64,000 bases of DNA from Candidatus Flexifilum breve (GTDB lineage: Bacteria > Chloroflexota > Anaerolineae > Aggregatilineales > Phototrophicaceae): assembly GCA_016717205.1 (NCBI GenBank), contig JADKGC010000002.1, positions 558,001-622,000 of the forward strand. Reading direction: 5' to 3'. Position numbers and translations under genes: made by a program. The notes beneath the pieces are model-generated. The model did not search any database. It worked only from the letters and a program-made list of their open reading frames with translations, and was not told the origin of the DNA. This document shows positions 17,709 to 25,666 of this stretch, in pieces (position 1 is the first letter of the stretch; each line of letters begins with the position of its first letter).

Positions 17709-18293
17709 ATGCCTGTGCCGTTCTTGGGAAATGAACTGCTGCGCGGGGAGCGCGTGCGCCTCGCCCGTTTGCTGGACAGCGATTACGCCCTGCTCGCCCG
17801 CTGGACGGAAGACATGGAGAATCAGCGCTTGCTGCGCCGCTCCATGGTCTATCCGAGCGACGAACGGGATATGCGGGATTGGTTGGGCAAGGTCGACGAA
17901 TACCAGTTCATCCCGTTTGGCATCCGCACGCTGGCCGATGATCGGCTGGTGGGCATGCTGGCGATCAAGGATATTTTCTGGCAGTCGCGGCACTGCTCGT
18001 TCTTCATCAACATCGGCGATGCGGCAGATCAGGGTCAAGGCTACGGCTCGGATGCGGTCAAGGTGATGCTGAAGTACTGCTTCTGGGAAATGAACATGAA
18101 CCGCGTCGGGCTGGAAGTCATGGCCTACAACGAGGGAGCGCGGCGCACCTACGAGAAGATCGGCTTCACGCCGGAAGGCACGCTGCGCCAGTACGTCTAC
18201 CGTGACGGCGTGTACTACGATGTGCACCTGATGTCACTGCTGCGCGCGGAATGGGACGCGCGGTACGCGGAGGCGAATCGGCGGAAAGGGTAA
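17709..18293 (+). CDS. GNAT acetyltransferase, RimJ/SpeG-like
   Basis: 194 aa, one GNAT domain. Seen: LLRGERVRLARLLDSDYALL at the N-terminus, FINIGDAADQGQGYGSDAVK (acetyl-CoA pyrophosphate loop Q-x-x-G-x-G/A type), then NRVGLEVMAYNEGARRTYEK and IGFTPEGTLRQYVYRDGVYY. This layout is common in acetyltransferases acting on protein N-termini, polyamines or amino-sugars; the substrate is not predictable. ATG 17709 has aaggaagg 8 nt upstream and a -10 box at 17669. The gene stands alone between repeats. Confidence 0.9.
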   Translation: MPVPFLGNELLRGERVRLARLLDSDYALLARWTEDMENQRLLRRSMVYPSDERDMRDWLGKVDEYQFIPFGIRTLADDRLVGMLAIKDIFWQSRHCSFFINIGDAADQGQGYGSDAVKVMLKYCFWEMNMNRVGLEVMAYNEGARRTYEKIGFTPEGTLRQYVYRDGVYYDVHLMSLLRAEWDARYAEANRRKG

Positions 18294-18545
18294 CCCCACC
18301 CCCGCCCCGAATTTGGAGAGGGGAGCCGGCGGTATCCGCCAGACCGAAACAGTTTTCGTAGGGACGCGATTTATCGCGTCCGCAGATCGCTATCACTGAC
18401 AGCAACCCAAAAGCGGCTTCCTAAACACGCTCATGCCTCGTTCCAGGAAGCTGAATAATCGCGTCCGATCTGTTTTTGGAAACGAAAAACCTCACCCCTG
18501 CCCCTCTCCTCGTTTCGGAGCGGGGCAGCCAAGTTTTGCGTGGGC
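18294..18545. repeat. Repeat-rich gap with class A and B copies
   Basis: 252 bp, no gene. Degenerate class B element at 18297-18325 (cccgaatttggagagggg). Class A palindrome ggacgcgatttatcgcgtcc at 18362-18381 with gtag before it. Class B arms ctcacccctgcccctctcc near 18490. Confidence 0.7.
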
Positions 18546-19146
18546 TTACCCTTGCCCTGTGATGCGGCGCAGCGTCGGGATGAGCAGGCGCAGCGCATTG
18601 CCGCGGTGATCGATGGCGTTCTTCTCATCCATCGTCAGCGCGTTGAGCGTGACGTCGAAGCCGTTCGGGATGAACACCGGGTCGAAGCCGAAGCCGTTCG
18701 CGCCGTCGCCGGGCGCAAACGCGATCTTTCCCTCCACCGTGCCGACCTGCAAATCGATCAGCGAGCCGTCGCCCGCGGCCAGCGCCGCCGCGCACACGAA
18801 GCGCGCCGTGCGGCCTTCTTCCGGCACGCCAACCAGTTCGCCGAGCAGCTTGGTATACCGATCCGCGTCCGTGCCGGGGGCGTAACGCGCCGAATACACG
18901 CCGGGACGCCCGCCCAACGCATCGACCACGAGGCCGCTGTCGTCGGTCAGCGTGGTCATGCCCGTCAGCCGGGCGTATTCGCGCGCTTTGTGTTCGGCGT
19001 TCTCGGTGAACGTCTCGTAGGGTTCGGGGACGTCCAGATTGACGTTCACATCGCGCAGACTCAAAAAGGTCAGGTTCAACTCGCTGAGCAGCGCCTGATA
19101 TTCGCGCAGCTTGCCGGGGTTGGAAGTAGCGATCAAAATGTCCATA
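18546..19146 (-). CDS. rdgB: XTP/dITP pyrophosphatase (non-canonical purine NTPase)
   Basis: Hydrolyses ITP, dITP and XTP to monophosphates, keeping deaminated purines out of DNA and RNA. About 199 aa from MDILIATSNPGKLREYQALL. Ham1/RdgB motifs: TSNPGK at the N-terminus, ETFTENAEHKAREYARLTG, DDSGLVVDALGGRPGVYSAR, and the C-terminal GFGFDPVFIPNG and RGNAL. The ATG at 19146 gives the conserved N-terminus and has gagggcaa upstream. A longer in-frame ATG (19169) would overlap the DUF2142 gene. It lies 12 nt downstream of that gene, so the two probably form one transcript although they are functionally unrelated. Confidence 0.95.
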
Positions 19147-19158
19147 CGATTGCCCTCA

Positions 19159-20559
19159 TTATGGCGCAAGTTGTGGGATTACGCGCCAAATCATAAACAG
19201 GCTGAGCGGGATGAACAAGGCTGCGATCAGCGGGGTGAGCCACGCCAGCGCGGAACGGTCACCGATCAACCGCGCCAGTACACGCCGCCACCCGTCCACG
19301 CCGAGCGCGGCGAACAACGCCAGCGGGATCAGCGCAGGGTACAGATAGCGCCCCTGAAACTGCACAAATTCGGTGTTGTAGTACAGGTATTGCAGCACGG
19401 CGAGGATGGTCGCCAAGGCGAGGAGCGCCCACGAGAGAAACGAAGGACTGAGGACTGAGGACTGAGGACTGAGAACAGACTGAGGTTTCCGCTCAGCTTG
19501 AGTGGAGGATGAAGTCTTTTCACTCAGTCCTTTCACCTCAGTCCTCAGTCCTAGCAAGGCAATCAGCCACCCGCTGACGACCACGCCGAGGAACGCCAGC
19601 ACGATCCAGTACGCCCATGTCGGCATGAACAAGCCCATCCAGCCGAACTGCCCGAAGAAGCTGGTGAACGTCGTGTCGACGGCGCGGCGCAGATATTCGC
19701 TGAAGCCGACCTGCGCAATCAATTCGGCGGTGCGGAGCTGGCCGACCACCACCTGATCATGCCGCCGCAGGCCGAACACATCCGGGAAGCCGTACACGCC
19801 GACGTTGCGCAGCCACCACAGCCCGCCGAGGATCAGCGCGGGGACGGCGAACAGCGCGAGGCGGCGAATCAACTCACTGAAGCGGCGGTCGGGGGTGAAC
19901 CACCAGTGCAGCAGCACGAACAGCGGCACCAACCCGGCGAGAAAGATCGTATTCACTTTGGTGAGCAGCCCCACGCCGACCGTCACGCCGAGCGCCCACA
20001 CCGGCACACGCGCGCCCTGTAGATAGCGGATCAGCAGGTAGAGCGTCACGCCGACGATCAAGCCCGCCAGCGCGTCATTGTTGACCGAGGCCATGATCGC
20101 GAGGTTTTGCGGAATGAAACCGGCGAGCAGCGCGGCGGCCAGCGCCAGCGCGCGCCGATCGGGCAGCAGTGCCAAGGTGATCGCATAGGCGCACGCGACG
20201 ATCCCCGCGCTGATCAATACGGAGAGCAGGCGCAGCGCGATCAGGCTGCCATCGGTGAGGCGATAGACGAGGCCGCTCAGCAGGTAGTAGAGCGGCGGCT
20301 GATGATCCTCATACTGAATGGTCGGCAAGCGGTCGAGCAGGTCGGGCGCAAAGCGTTCCGCCTTGAGTGTGTCGAGATAAGCCGAGTCCCAGTCGCCCAT
20401 TTCAATGACCGGACAGCAGCCGTTCGCCGCCACCTGCGCGGCGTAGTTGTAATGCGCGGGTTCGTCAGGCGCTTGCCACGCGGGCGTACGCACCGCGTAC
20501 AGCGCCCCGACAATGACGTAGACGATCAGAAGCACAAACAAAGGGATGTGTTTGGTCAT
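19159..20559 (-). CDS. DUF2142-type multi-pass membrane protein (putative glycosyltransferase) with in-frame repeat insertion
   Basis: 466 aa with about ten hydrophobic helices. The N-terminus carries TPAWQAPDEPAHYNYAAQVA, the PDEPAH motif of DUF2142 and related GT-C-like proteins. A large first external loop ends in YEDHQPPLYYLLSGLVYRL, also typical. It probably uses a lipid-linked sugar in envelope glycan synthesis, but no activity is proven. Residues ~334-373, between two helices, are encoded by the class C inverted repeat at 19444-19552 (sequence like KPQSVLSPQSSVLSPSF). The frame stays open across it, so the insert lies in a tolerated loop. RdgB follows immediately. Confidence 0.85.
   Translation of the reverse strand: MTKHIPLFVLLIVYVIVGALYAVRTPAWQAPDEPAHYNYAAQVAANGCCPVIEMGDWDSAYLDTLKAERFAPDLLDRLPTIQYEDHQPPLYYLLSGLVYRLTDGSLIALRLLSVLISAGIVACAYAITLALLPDRRALALAAALLAGFIPQNLAIMASVNNDALAGLIVGVTLYLLIRYLQGARVPVWALGVTVGVGLLTKVNTIFLAGLVPLFVLLHWWFTPDRRFSELIRRLALFAVPALILGGLWWLRNVGVYGFPDVFGLRRHDQVVVGQLRTAELIAQVGFSEYLRRAVDTTFTSFFGQFGWMGLFMPTWAYWIVLAFLGVVVSGWLIALLGLRTEVKGLSEKTSSSTQAERKPQSVLSPQSSVLSPSFLSWALLALATILAVLQYLYYNTEFVQFQGRYLYPALIPLALFAALGVDGWRRVLARLIGDRSALAWLTPLIAALFIPLSLFMIWRVIPQLAP
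19444..19552. repeat. Class C inverted pair (AGGACTG words) inside a coding region
   Basis: Left arm 19444-19485 is four tandem AGGACTG-type words. Right arm 19521-19552 is the inverted set (CTCAGTCC words). About 35 bp separates them. It inserts roughly 36-40 in-frame codons into the DUF2142 gene. Similar pairs occur at 31886-32021 and 52221-52326 with unrelated inner sequence. Confidence 0.85.
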
Positions 20560-20587
20560 GGGTGCGGCAGTCCGTTAGGCGGCAAGC

Positions 20588-20641
20588 GGACACGCTTGTG
20601 CGTGTCCGGCGTCATGTGTAGGGACGCCCAACGGGGCGTCC
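20588..20641. repeat. Two adjacent class A palindromes
   Basis: ggacacgcttgtgcgtgtcc (20588-20607) and ggacgcccaacggggcgtcc (20622-20641) in the gap between the FHA gene and the DUF2142 gene. Cores differ but each is self-complementary; gtag precedes the second. Confidence 0.8.
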
Positions 20642-20664
20642 GCCATAGGGTCATTGTCCACCGC

Positions 20665-22674
20665 TCAGCCCGCGGGCGTCGGGGTGAACGTCGGGCGCAG
20701 TGTACGTGTGGGGCGGAGCGTCGCGGTCGGCGTCCCGGTACTGGTCGGCGGGAGGGTGGCGGGCAGCACAGCCGTCGGCACGATCAACTCGCGGAACAGG
20801 TCGCGCGTGTTGAAGGTCACGGCGCAGCGAAACGCGCTCAACTGCCCCCAACCGGGGACGCCGCCGCTCAAGACGACGCGCAGCCACGCGCCGCTCGGGT
20901 CCTGCGCGTTGACCGTGACGAACCCGCCGTCGGGGATCGTGCCGATCACCTGCGCGGAAGTGCTCGGCCCATCGTAGAGTGTGACGCCGCCCGCGGCGGT
21001 CGTGCACTGCGGGTCGATCACGTCGAGCGCGACAGTTTGCTCTAAGGGCGTCGTGCTGCCCGCGCCTTCGGCAATCAGCGTGACGGTGAGCGGGTCAGCA
21101 GTGGTGATGATGCCCGTCAGCGACAGCTCGTCAGACGCGCTGAAGGCCGTATCAATCGATTCGGTGGTGCTGAAGCCCTCTAAGCCGACAATCCGCACGC
21201 TCGACGCTTGCGGCACATCCCAGCGCAGCGTGATCGTCTGGTTGACGTAGCGCACGAGCGGATTCGGGCTGTAGGCAAAGCTGAGCAGCCGCAGCGGCAC
21301 AAAGATTTCGACCGTGCGCGTCTCCTGCACCTGCTGATCGCCGTTCATGGCGATCAGGCCAAACGTGACGGGGCCGGGCGTGAACGGCGTGGTATCGATC
21401 TGAATGTTGTTCTCGTCAGTGTCGGTCTGCATAACCTGCGCGCCGTTCAGCGTGATGGCGACCGAGTCGGCGTCCAGCACCATCCACGACAGGGTGAGCG
21501 GATCGCCCTGCGCAACGCGCTCGGCGCTCACGTCAAACTGCGTGATGCTCGGCGTGGCGGTAGAGGGCCGCAGCAGAATCAGCAAGCCGATCAGGAAGAT
21601 GCCGATCACCGCCACGCCGAGACCCCCAAAGGCGAACACCGACCAGGCGGGCAGCGGCGGCTTTTCATCGACATAGGCGCGCGTGGAGACGAGAAAGCCG
21701 GAGGCGTCGCCGGAACGCGCGAGCAAATCAAAGCTGTGCTGGCGAGCGTCACCGAAGAGGCGGGTGCTTTTCGGGCGCGCGTCGCCCTGCACCACCACGC
21801 GCTGACCGGGTGCGAGTTCGACGCGGTTGGGCACGAGCTTAATGAGCAAATGACTGTTGCTCAGGTCACGCCCGCTGATCGTCAGCGGCAGCGGGGCGCT
21901 CCCCTGATTGTGGAGAAACAGGCGAAAGCGGTCACCCGCTTTGAGGCGGCTCTTGTCCAACGCCATCCCGAAACCACTGTACGGCAGCACCAGCAGATTC
22001 ACGCTCCCGCGCAGCACAAGATCGGGCTGGCCTTTGCGGCGCACGGCGATCTGCACGGTGTAATCGCCGGGGCGGCTGTCGCTGCGCCGCAGCGGCTTGA
22101 AGCTCAGGGTGATCTCGGCGCTCTTGCCCGCCGCGATCTCCACTTCGGTTTTGTCGATGCGCAGCCATTCGCGCGGCAGCCCGGTCACTTCGATGGCGAA
22201 GCGTTCCGTTTTCTCGCCCTCATTGGTGATGCTGACGCGGGTGGAGATGTGCGCCCCCGGCGCGACCGTCTGATAGGAATCCGCGATTTCGATGTAAAAC
22301 TCGGCATCGGGCAGGTCGACGCGCTGCGTGGTCTCTTCGGGCACTTCAATGGGGCGCGTGGGGCTGTCGTCGAGCGTCGCGAAGATCATGCGCAGGTCAC
22401 CGATCATGATCTCTTCGCCGCCGCTGAGTTCGGTCGCGGTGTTGCTTTCGAGACGACTGCCGTCGATGAACGTGCCGTTCTCCGACTCCATGTCGGCGAT
22501 GTACACGACGCTGTTCTTCAGCGTGATATTGACGTGATAGCGCGAGAGCGTTTCGTCGTCGATGGGGATCGTGCTGGTATTTGAGCGTCCGATGGTCGTG
22601 TTCGGATCGGTGAGCAGGTATGTCTTGAACAGCCCATCCGGGAAGAACACGTCCAGCCGTCCGTATGCTGCCAT
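20665..22674 (-). CDS. FHA-domain membrane protein with extracytoplasmic SH3-like region
   Basis: 669 aa. N-terminal FHA domain (~1-95): TIGRSNTSTIPIDDETLSRYHVNI and MESENGTFIDGSRLESN, the phosphothreonine-binding loops GRS, SRYH and NGT. Then Ig-like/NEW3-type segments (YQTVAPGAHISTRVSITNEG, DYTVQIAVRRKGQPDLVLRG) up to ~330, a transmembrane helix at ~345-368, and outside it further beta domains. A bacterial SH3-like domain (DGPSTSAQVIGTIPDGGFV, WLRVVLSGGVPGWGQLSAF) and a Thr/Pro tail (TATLRPTRTLRPTFTPTP) end the protein. It is probably a phospho-reader of the Ser/Thr kinases of this genome, linking to the cell surface. The start MAAYGRLDVFF has a run of hydrophobic strands typical of FHA onset. 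Confidence 0.92.
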   Translation of the reverse strand: MAAYGRLDVFFPDGLFKTYLLTDPNTTIGRSNTSTIPIDDETLSRYHVNITLKNSVVYIADMESENGTFIDGSRLESNTATELSGGEEIMIGDLRMIFATLDDSPTRPIEVPEETTQRVDLPDAEFYIEIADSYQTVAPGAHISTRVSITNEGEKTERFAIEVTGLPREWLRIDKTEVEIAAGKSAEITLSFKPLRRSDSRPGDYTVQIAVRRKGQPDLVLRGSVNLLVLPYSGFGMALDKSRLKAGDRFRLFLHNQGSAPLPLTISGRDLSNSHLLIKLVPNRVELAPGQRVVVQGDARPKSTRLFGDARQHSFDLLARSGDASGFLVSTRAYVDEKPPLPAWSVFAFGGLGVAVIGIFLIGLLILLRPSTATPSITQFDVSAERVAQGDPLTLSWMVLDADSVAITLNGAQVMQTDTDENNIQIDTTPFTPGPVTFGLIAMNGDQQVQETRTVEIFVPLRLLSFAYSPNPLVRYVNQTITLRWDVPQASSVRIVGLEGFSTTESIDTAFSASDELSLTGIITTADPLTVTLIAEGAGSTTPLEQTVALDVIDPQCTTAAGGVTLYDGPSTSAQVIGTIPDGGFVTVNAQDPSGAWLRVVLSGGVPGWGQLSAFRCAVTFNTRDLFRELIVPTAVLPATLPPTSTGTPTATLRPTRTLRPTFTPTPAG

Positions 22675-22958
22675 ATATTGCCGCTCCTACCGCTTGCAAA
22701 CGCTGTGTGTATTCTAGCGCGATGGGGGAAAATCTGGCAAAAGCGGTGGGTAAGCGGTGCGTAAAGAAGAGCGGCCTCACCCTGCCTGTTCCGCAAGCCA
22801 TCCCTATCTAGGGGAGAGGGAGAAACAGGGGGGTTCTGGGGCGCCACCGCGCGCGTCCGGTCTCCCGCACCCTCACCTGAATTCGGGACAGGCAACCTCA
22901 CCCCGGCCCCTCTCCTAGAGGAGAGGTGAGAACAGCGCATCTGCAAAAGGGCTGCTGT
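22675..22958. repeat. Repeat-containing gap, no gene
   Basis: 284 bp. Class B arms at 22790-22815, a degenerate GAATTC element at 22871-22893 and a CCCCTCTCCTAGAGGAGAGG element near 22906-22930. The first 60 bp after the FHA start probably contain its promoter; no strong hexamer pair is seen. Confidence 0.65.
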
Positions 22959-23780
22959 CTAGACCGCGGTGAACCCTTCTGCCGTGAGCAGCGGGTTGAG
23001 CTGATCGAGCAGATGCTGGGCGGCGGCAGGGGTCGCCGGGTCGCCCGTGCCGCCGAGCCGCAGCAGCGTGTCGATATCCGTGCGCATCTGCTCCGGTCGC
23101 AGCGGGCAGAGCGTTTCGGCAAAGCTGATCAGGCGCTTTTCGCCGGGGTTGGGCTGGCGGTTGAGCGCAAACAGAATGTCGAAGTAACTGGCAAGCAGCG
23201 CCGCGATCCGGTGATTCACGCTCACGAGATCGCCGCGTTTGACCGCCTTCTCGATCTGCTGCATATACGAGAACATGGTGCGCCGGGCGACGAGTGTATT
23301 CTTCTCGATGATGGCGCGCCGCAGCGCTTCCGGGTATGGCTGCTTGGCTTTGGCCTGAATGCCCGCGAACCACCCGTCGCGATCAAACAGCGGGAGGGCA
23401 ATTTTGATGTTGTACCAGACTGAGGTGGTATAACCGAGCCAGCCGACCGGCTCATCAAAGATGCGCGCCATCTCGCCTTCCGTCCACGAGACCCAGCGGA
23501 ACAGCACATCCAGCGGATAGCCGGTCTCGGCGTTCACGTAGTTGTCGGTCGTCTCGAACAACTGCAGGTCGAATTCGGCGTCCGGGTTATACGGCTGCGC
23601 GGCGACTATCCGCTGATCGAGCGGGATGGCGCGCTCCACATAGATGTACATGTCGATATCTGATCCGGGTTCGGCGGCCTGCGAGGCGGTCGAACCGCTG
23701 ACAGCCACAGCCCGCACGAGCGGGATTTCCGCGTAGCGCGCCGCGATCTGCCGCGCGAGTTCCAGTTTGGTCAAGGTCAT
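22959..23780 (-). CDS. Nucleotidyltransferase-fold protein (DUF4037-like)
   Basis: 273 aa. The N-terminus has the nucleotidyltransferase signature: VAVSGSTASQAAEPGSDIDMYIYVE, i.e. GS...(D)xD, followed by a third acidic strand (FDLQLFETTDNYVN). The remaining helical part (RTMFSYMQQIEKAVKRGDLV, NHRIAALLASYFDILFALNR) resembles DUF4037 and kanamycin-nucleotidyltransferase-type C-terminal domains. The substrate is unknown and could be a small molecule or protein. Its ATG overlaps the stop of the PanE-like gene (ATGA), so the two are coupled. Confidence 0.85.
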   Translation of the reverse strand: MTLTKLELARQIAARYAEIPLVRAVAVSGSTASQAAEPGSDIDMYIYVERAIPLDQRIVAAQPYNPDAEFDLQLFETTDNYVNAETGYPLDVLFRWVSWTEGEMARIFDEPVGWLGYTTSVWYNIKIALPLFDRDGWFAGIQAKAKQPYPEALRRAIIEKNTLVARRTMFSYMQQIEKAVKRGDLVSVNHRIAALLASYFDILFALNRQPNPGEKRLISFAETLCPLRPEQMRTDIDTLLRLGGTGDPATPAAAQHLLDQLNPLLTAEGFTAV

Positions 23781-24715
23781 TTTGGCTTCATCCCGGCGCG
23801 GTTGCGCGCTTCTTGCAGAATCAGGCTCGCATAAATGAACTGGTTGATCGGCGTAGGCACGCCCGTCTCCCGCCCCATCCGCACGACCGCGCCCGTCTGC
23901 GCTTCGAGTTCGGAGGGCAGCCCATTGATCAGGTCGCGGTGCAGCGAGGTGGTCGCCGTGGCGGGGAAAGTATCAATGAAGGCCAGCGTTCGGTCAGCGG
24001 CATCGTCACGCAGGCGGACGCCGCGCGCCCGTGCCACCGCCGCCATTTCGACCAGCACCCCGTAGAGCATGTGGCGCGTCTCAGCACACGCGCGGAATTC
24101 GCCAACGGTCGAGCGCGTCACCGTCCCGACACCACTCAACGCGGTCACGAGCAGGAATTTCTCCCACAGCGAGGCTTCGATGTCGGTCGAATGTTCGGCG
24201 TTGATGCCCGCTTCGGTGAGCAGTCGCAGAAGCTGATCCGTTGGTGCGGAACGCCCGCCGTCGATCTGCCCATAGATGATGGTCGGCGGCACACCGACAT
24301 GGCGCACCGTCGTCAGGTCGGTCATCTCGAAGAAGCCGCGCACAATGCCGCCGAGCGTCCGACGCGCGCCGACCATCCCCGCGACTTCGTGCGGCGCATC
24401 GACGCCGTTTTGCAGCGTGAGGAAACGCGTGTGCTCAGCCGTGAGCGCGCTGAAGGTCTGCGCCGCTTCTGCGACCTGCCACGTCTTTACACCTAAGAAC
24501 ACATAATCAACCGCATCGACTTCGTTAAGCGACTCAACCGCTCCTACCTGTGGTATACGGGTCGGCTCGTCGCCATGCACCAGCGTGATCCCCTGCTCCC
24601 GCAAAGCGCGCAGCCGCTCCCCGCGCGCGATAAAAGTGACGTCATGTCCCGCCAGCAGCAGCCGCGCACCGAAATAGCAACCGACCGCGCCGCTGCCCAC
24701 CATCACAAACTTCAT
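23777..24715 (-). CDS. Ketopantoate reductase (PanE/ApbA) family oxidoreductase
   Basis: 312 aa from MKFVMVGSGAVGCYFGARLL. Rossmann NADPH motif GSGAVGCYFGARL; FIARGERLRALREQGI with the Arg that selects NADPH; VDYVFLGVKTWQV; LQNGVDAPHEV; C-terminal WEKFLLVTALSGVGTVTRST with the catalytic Lys of this family; PSELEAQTGAVVRMGRETGV. The likely reaction is reduction of a 2-oxo acid such as 2-dehydropantoate, but many paralogues act elsewhere and no other pantothenate gene is present. ATG 24715 has aaaggag 11 nt upstream; a longer reading adds a charged non-family leader. Confidence 0.9.
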   Translation of the reverse strand: MKFVMVGSGAVGCYFGARLLLAGHDVTFIARGERLRALREQGITLVHGDEPTRIPQVGAVESLNEVDAVDYVFLGVKTWQVAEAAQTFSALTAEHTRFLTLQNGVDAPHEVAGMVGARRTLGGIVRGFFEMTDLTTVRHVGVPPTIIYGQIDGGRSAPTDQLLRLLTEAGINAEHSTDIEASLWEKFLLVTALSGVGTVTRSTVGEFRACAETRHMLYGVLVEMAAVARARGVRLRDDAADRTLAFIDTFPATATTSLHRDLINGLPSELEAQTGAVVRMGRETGVPTPINQFIYASLILQEARNRAGMKPK

Positions 24716-24792
24716 CAGGTCTTCGACTCCTTTGCTGCCGCGTTCGCGCTCCGCGAACACGCCGCCTGATGCGTGTGATTGTACCTGCTGGT

Positions 24793-25530
24793 CTACCGAT
24801 TATGCTCCTGATAGATGCGCACGGCCTCGCCCATGTATTCCAGCAGATCGCGGTCGAACAGGCGAAATTCCGGCGGGATGCTCTCGAAGTTGGCGTACAT
24901 CGCTTTGAGCGACTTTTCGACCTCCGGGTCGCCCTGCGTGAACGCGCGCACCAGTTCGACCTGCCGGGCGGCGAGCGCCTGCACCTGCGGATGATCCGGC
25001 GGCAAATGCCGTGCCACTTTGTAATCCTCAGTCAGCTGCATCCAACCGCGCGTCCCCGCTTCGACTTCGGCGGGCGTGGCCTGCGCGAACCGGGCGCGCT
25101 GTTCGTCACTATAGTAGCGCCGCGACCATTCCTGCTTGTAGTCGGCATTCAGCGCCGTCACGATGACGGCGATCTCGTGCCAGTCGATCTGGTTGGTCGC
25201 GTCGAGGTGCGCGATAGTCAAGTCCAGCCCCGTGAGCGCCTTCTGCAGGCGTTCGATTTCCGCATGGATCGCCTCACGCTGAATGGCGAACGAGCGGCGC
25301 AGATCGTAGTGCGGGTCTTCGAGCAGGTCGCGGATCTCGTTGAGCGAAAAACCGAGCGCTTTGAGCGTGAGAATTTGCTGCAAACGCAGCAGATCAGTTT
25401 GGTGATACTGGCGTGTACTGCCGCGCCGCGCCGGACGCAGCAACCCGGATTGATCGTAGTAGCGCAGCGTGCGCACCGTCACGCCCGCGAGGTCAGCGAA
25501 TTCGCCGACGTGATACGTCGTTCTCTGCAT
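24793..25530 (-). CDS. MerR-family regulator, TipA-like with TipAS domain
   Basis: 245 aa. MerR winged helix at 1-75: YHVGEFADLAGVTVRTLRYY, QSGLLRPARRGSTRQYHQTD, LLRLQQILTLKALGFSLNEI. A coiled dimerisation helix (AIHAEIERLQKALTGLDLTI) follows, then a TipAS-type helical ligand domain (SDEQRARFAQATPAEVEAGT, ARQVELVRAFTQGDPEVEKS, YANFESIPPEFRLFDRDLLE). TipAS proteins bind diverse lipophilic compounds, often drugs, and activate their own promoter. The promoter fits this: a 19-bp-spacer operator lies directly upstream at 25566-25596. The AAC(3)-like gene starts divergently on the other side. Confidence 0.94.
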   Translation of the reverse strand: MQRTTYHVGEFADLAGVTVRTLRYYDQSGLLRPARRGSTRQYHQTDLLRLQQILTLKALGFSLNEIRDLLEDPHYDLRRSFAIQREAIHAEIERLQKALTGLDLTIAHLDATNQIDWHEIAVIVTALNADYKQEWSRRYYSDEQRARFAQATPAEVEAGTRGWMQLTEDYKVARHLPPDHPQVQALAARQVELVRAFTQGDPEVEKSLKAMYANFESIPPEFRLFDRDLLEYMGEAVRIYQEHNR

Positions 25531-25565
25531 GGTGCAGCCCTCCCCAAGCCCCTGATTGCATTCAG

Positions 25566-25596
25566 AGTCTACAGGGTGACGTTACGTCAGGGGCAA
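25566..25596 (-). promoter_or_regulatory. MerR-type promoter/operator with 19-bp spacer
   Basis: On the minus strand: -35 TTGCCC (25591-25596), a spacer of exactly 19 bp, -10 TAGACT (25566-25571). The spacer contains the perfect 13-bp palindrome tgacgtaacgtca (25577-25589). A 19-bp spacer with a dyad between the hexamers is the hallmark of promoters activated by MerR proteins through DNA twisting. It is 36 nt upstream of the MerR ATG, so autoregulation is likely. Confidence 0.8.
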
Positions 25597-25610
25597 GCCC
25601 CAGTTCCGCA

Positions 25611-25616
25611 TATAAT
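25611..25616 (+). promoter_or_regulatory. -10 box TATAAT upstream of the AAC(3)-like gene
   Basis: Perfect TATAAT, 51 nt before the chosen ATG at 25667 and 24 nt before another in-frame ATG at 25640. The MerR operator lies 15-45 bp upstream, so one regulator could control both directions. Confidence 0.45.
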
Positions 25617-25666
25617 CAAGCAATCGTGCCGGTTTGAACATGAGATGGGATAGAAAGCGGTGTGTC

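Noticed and set aside
25634..25666. Longer N-terminus for the AAC(3)-like protein
   Set aside because: The added residues have no family similarity and neither upstream start has a ribosome site; the shorter start fits better, though not with certainty.
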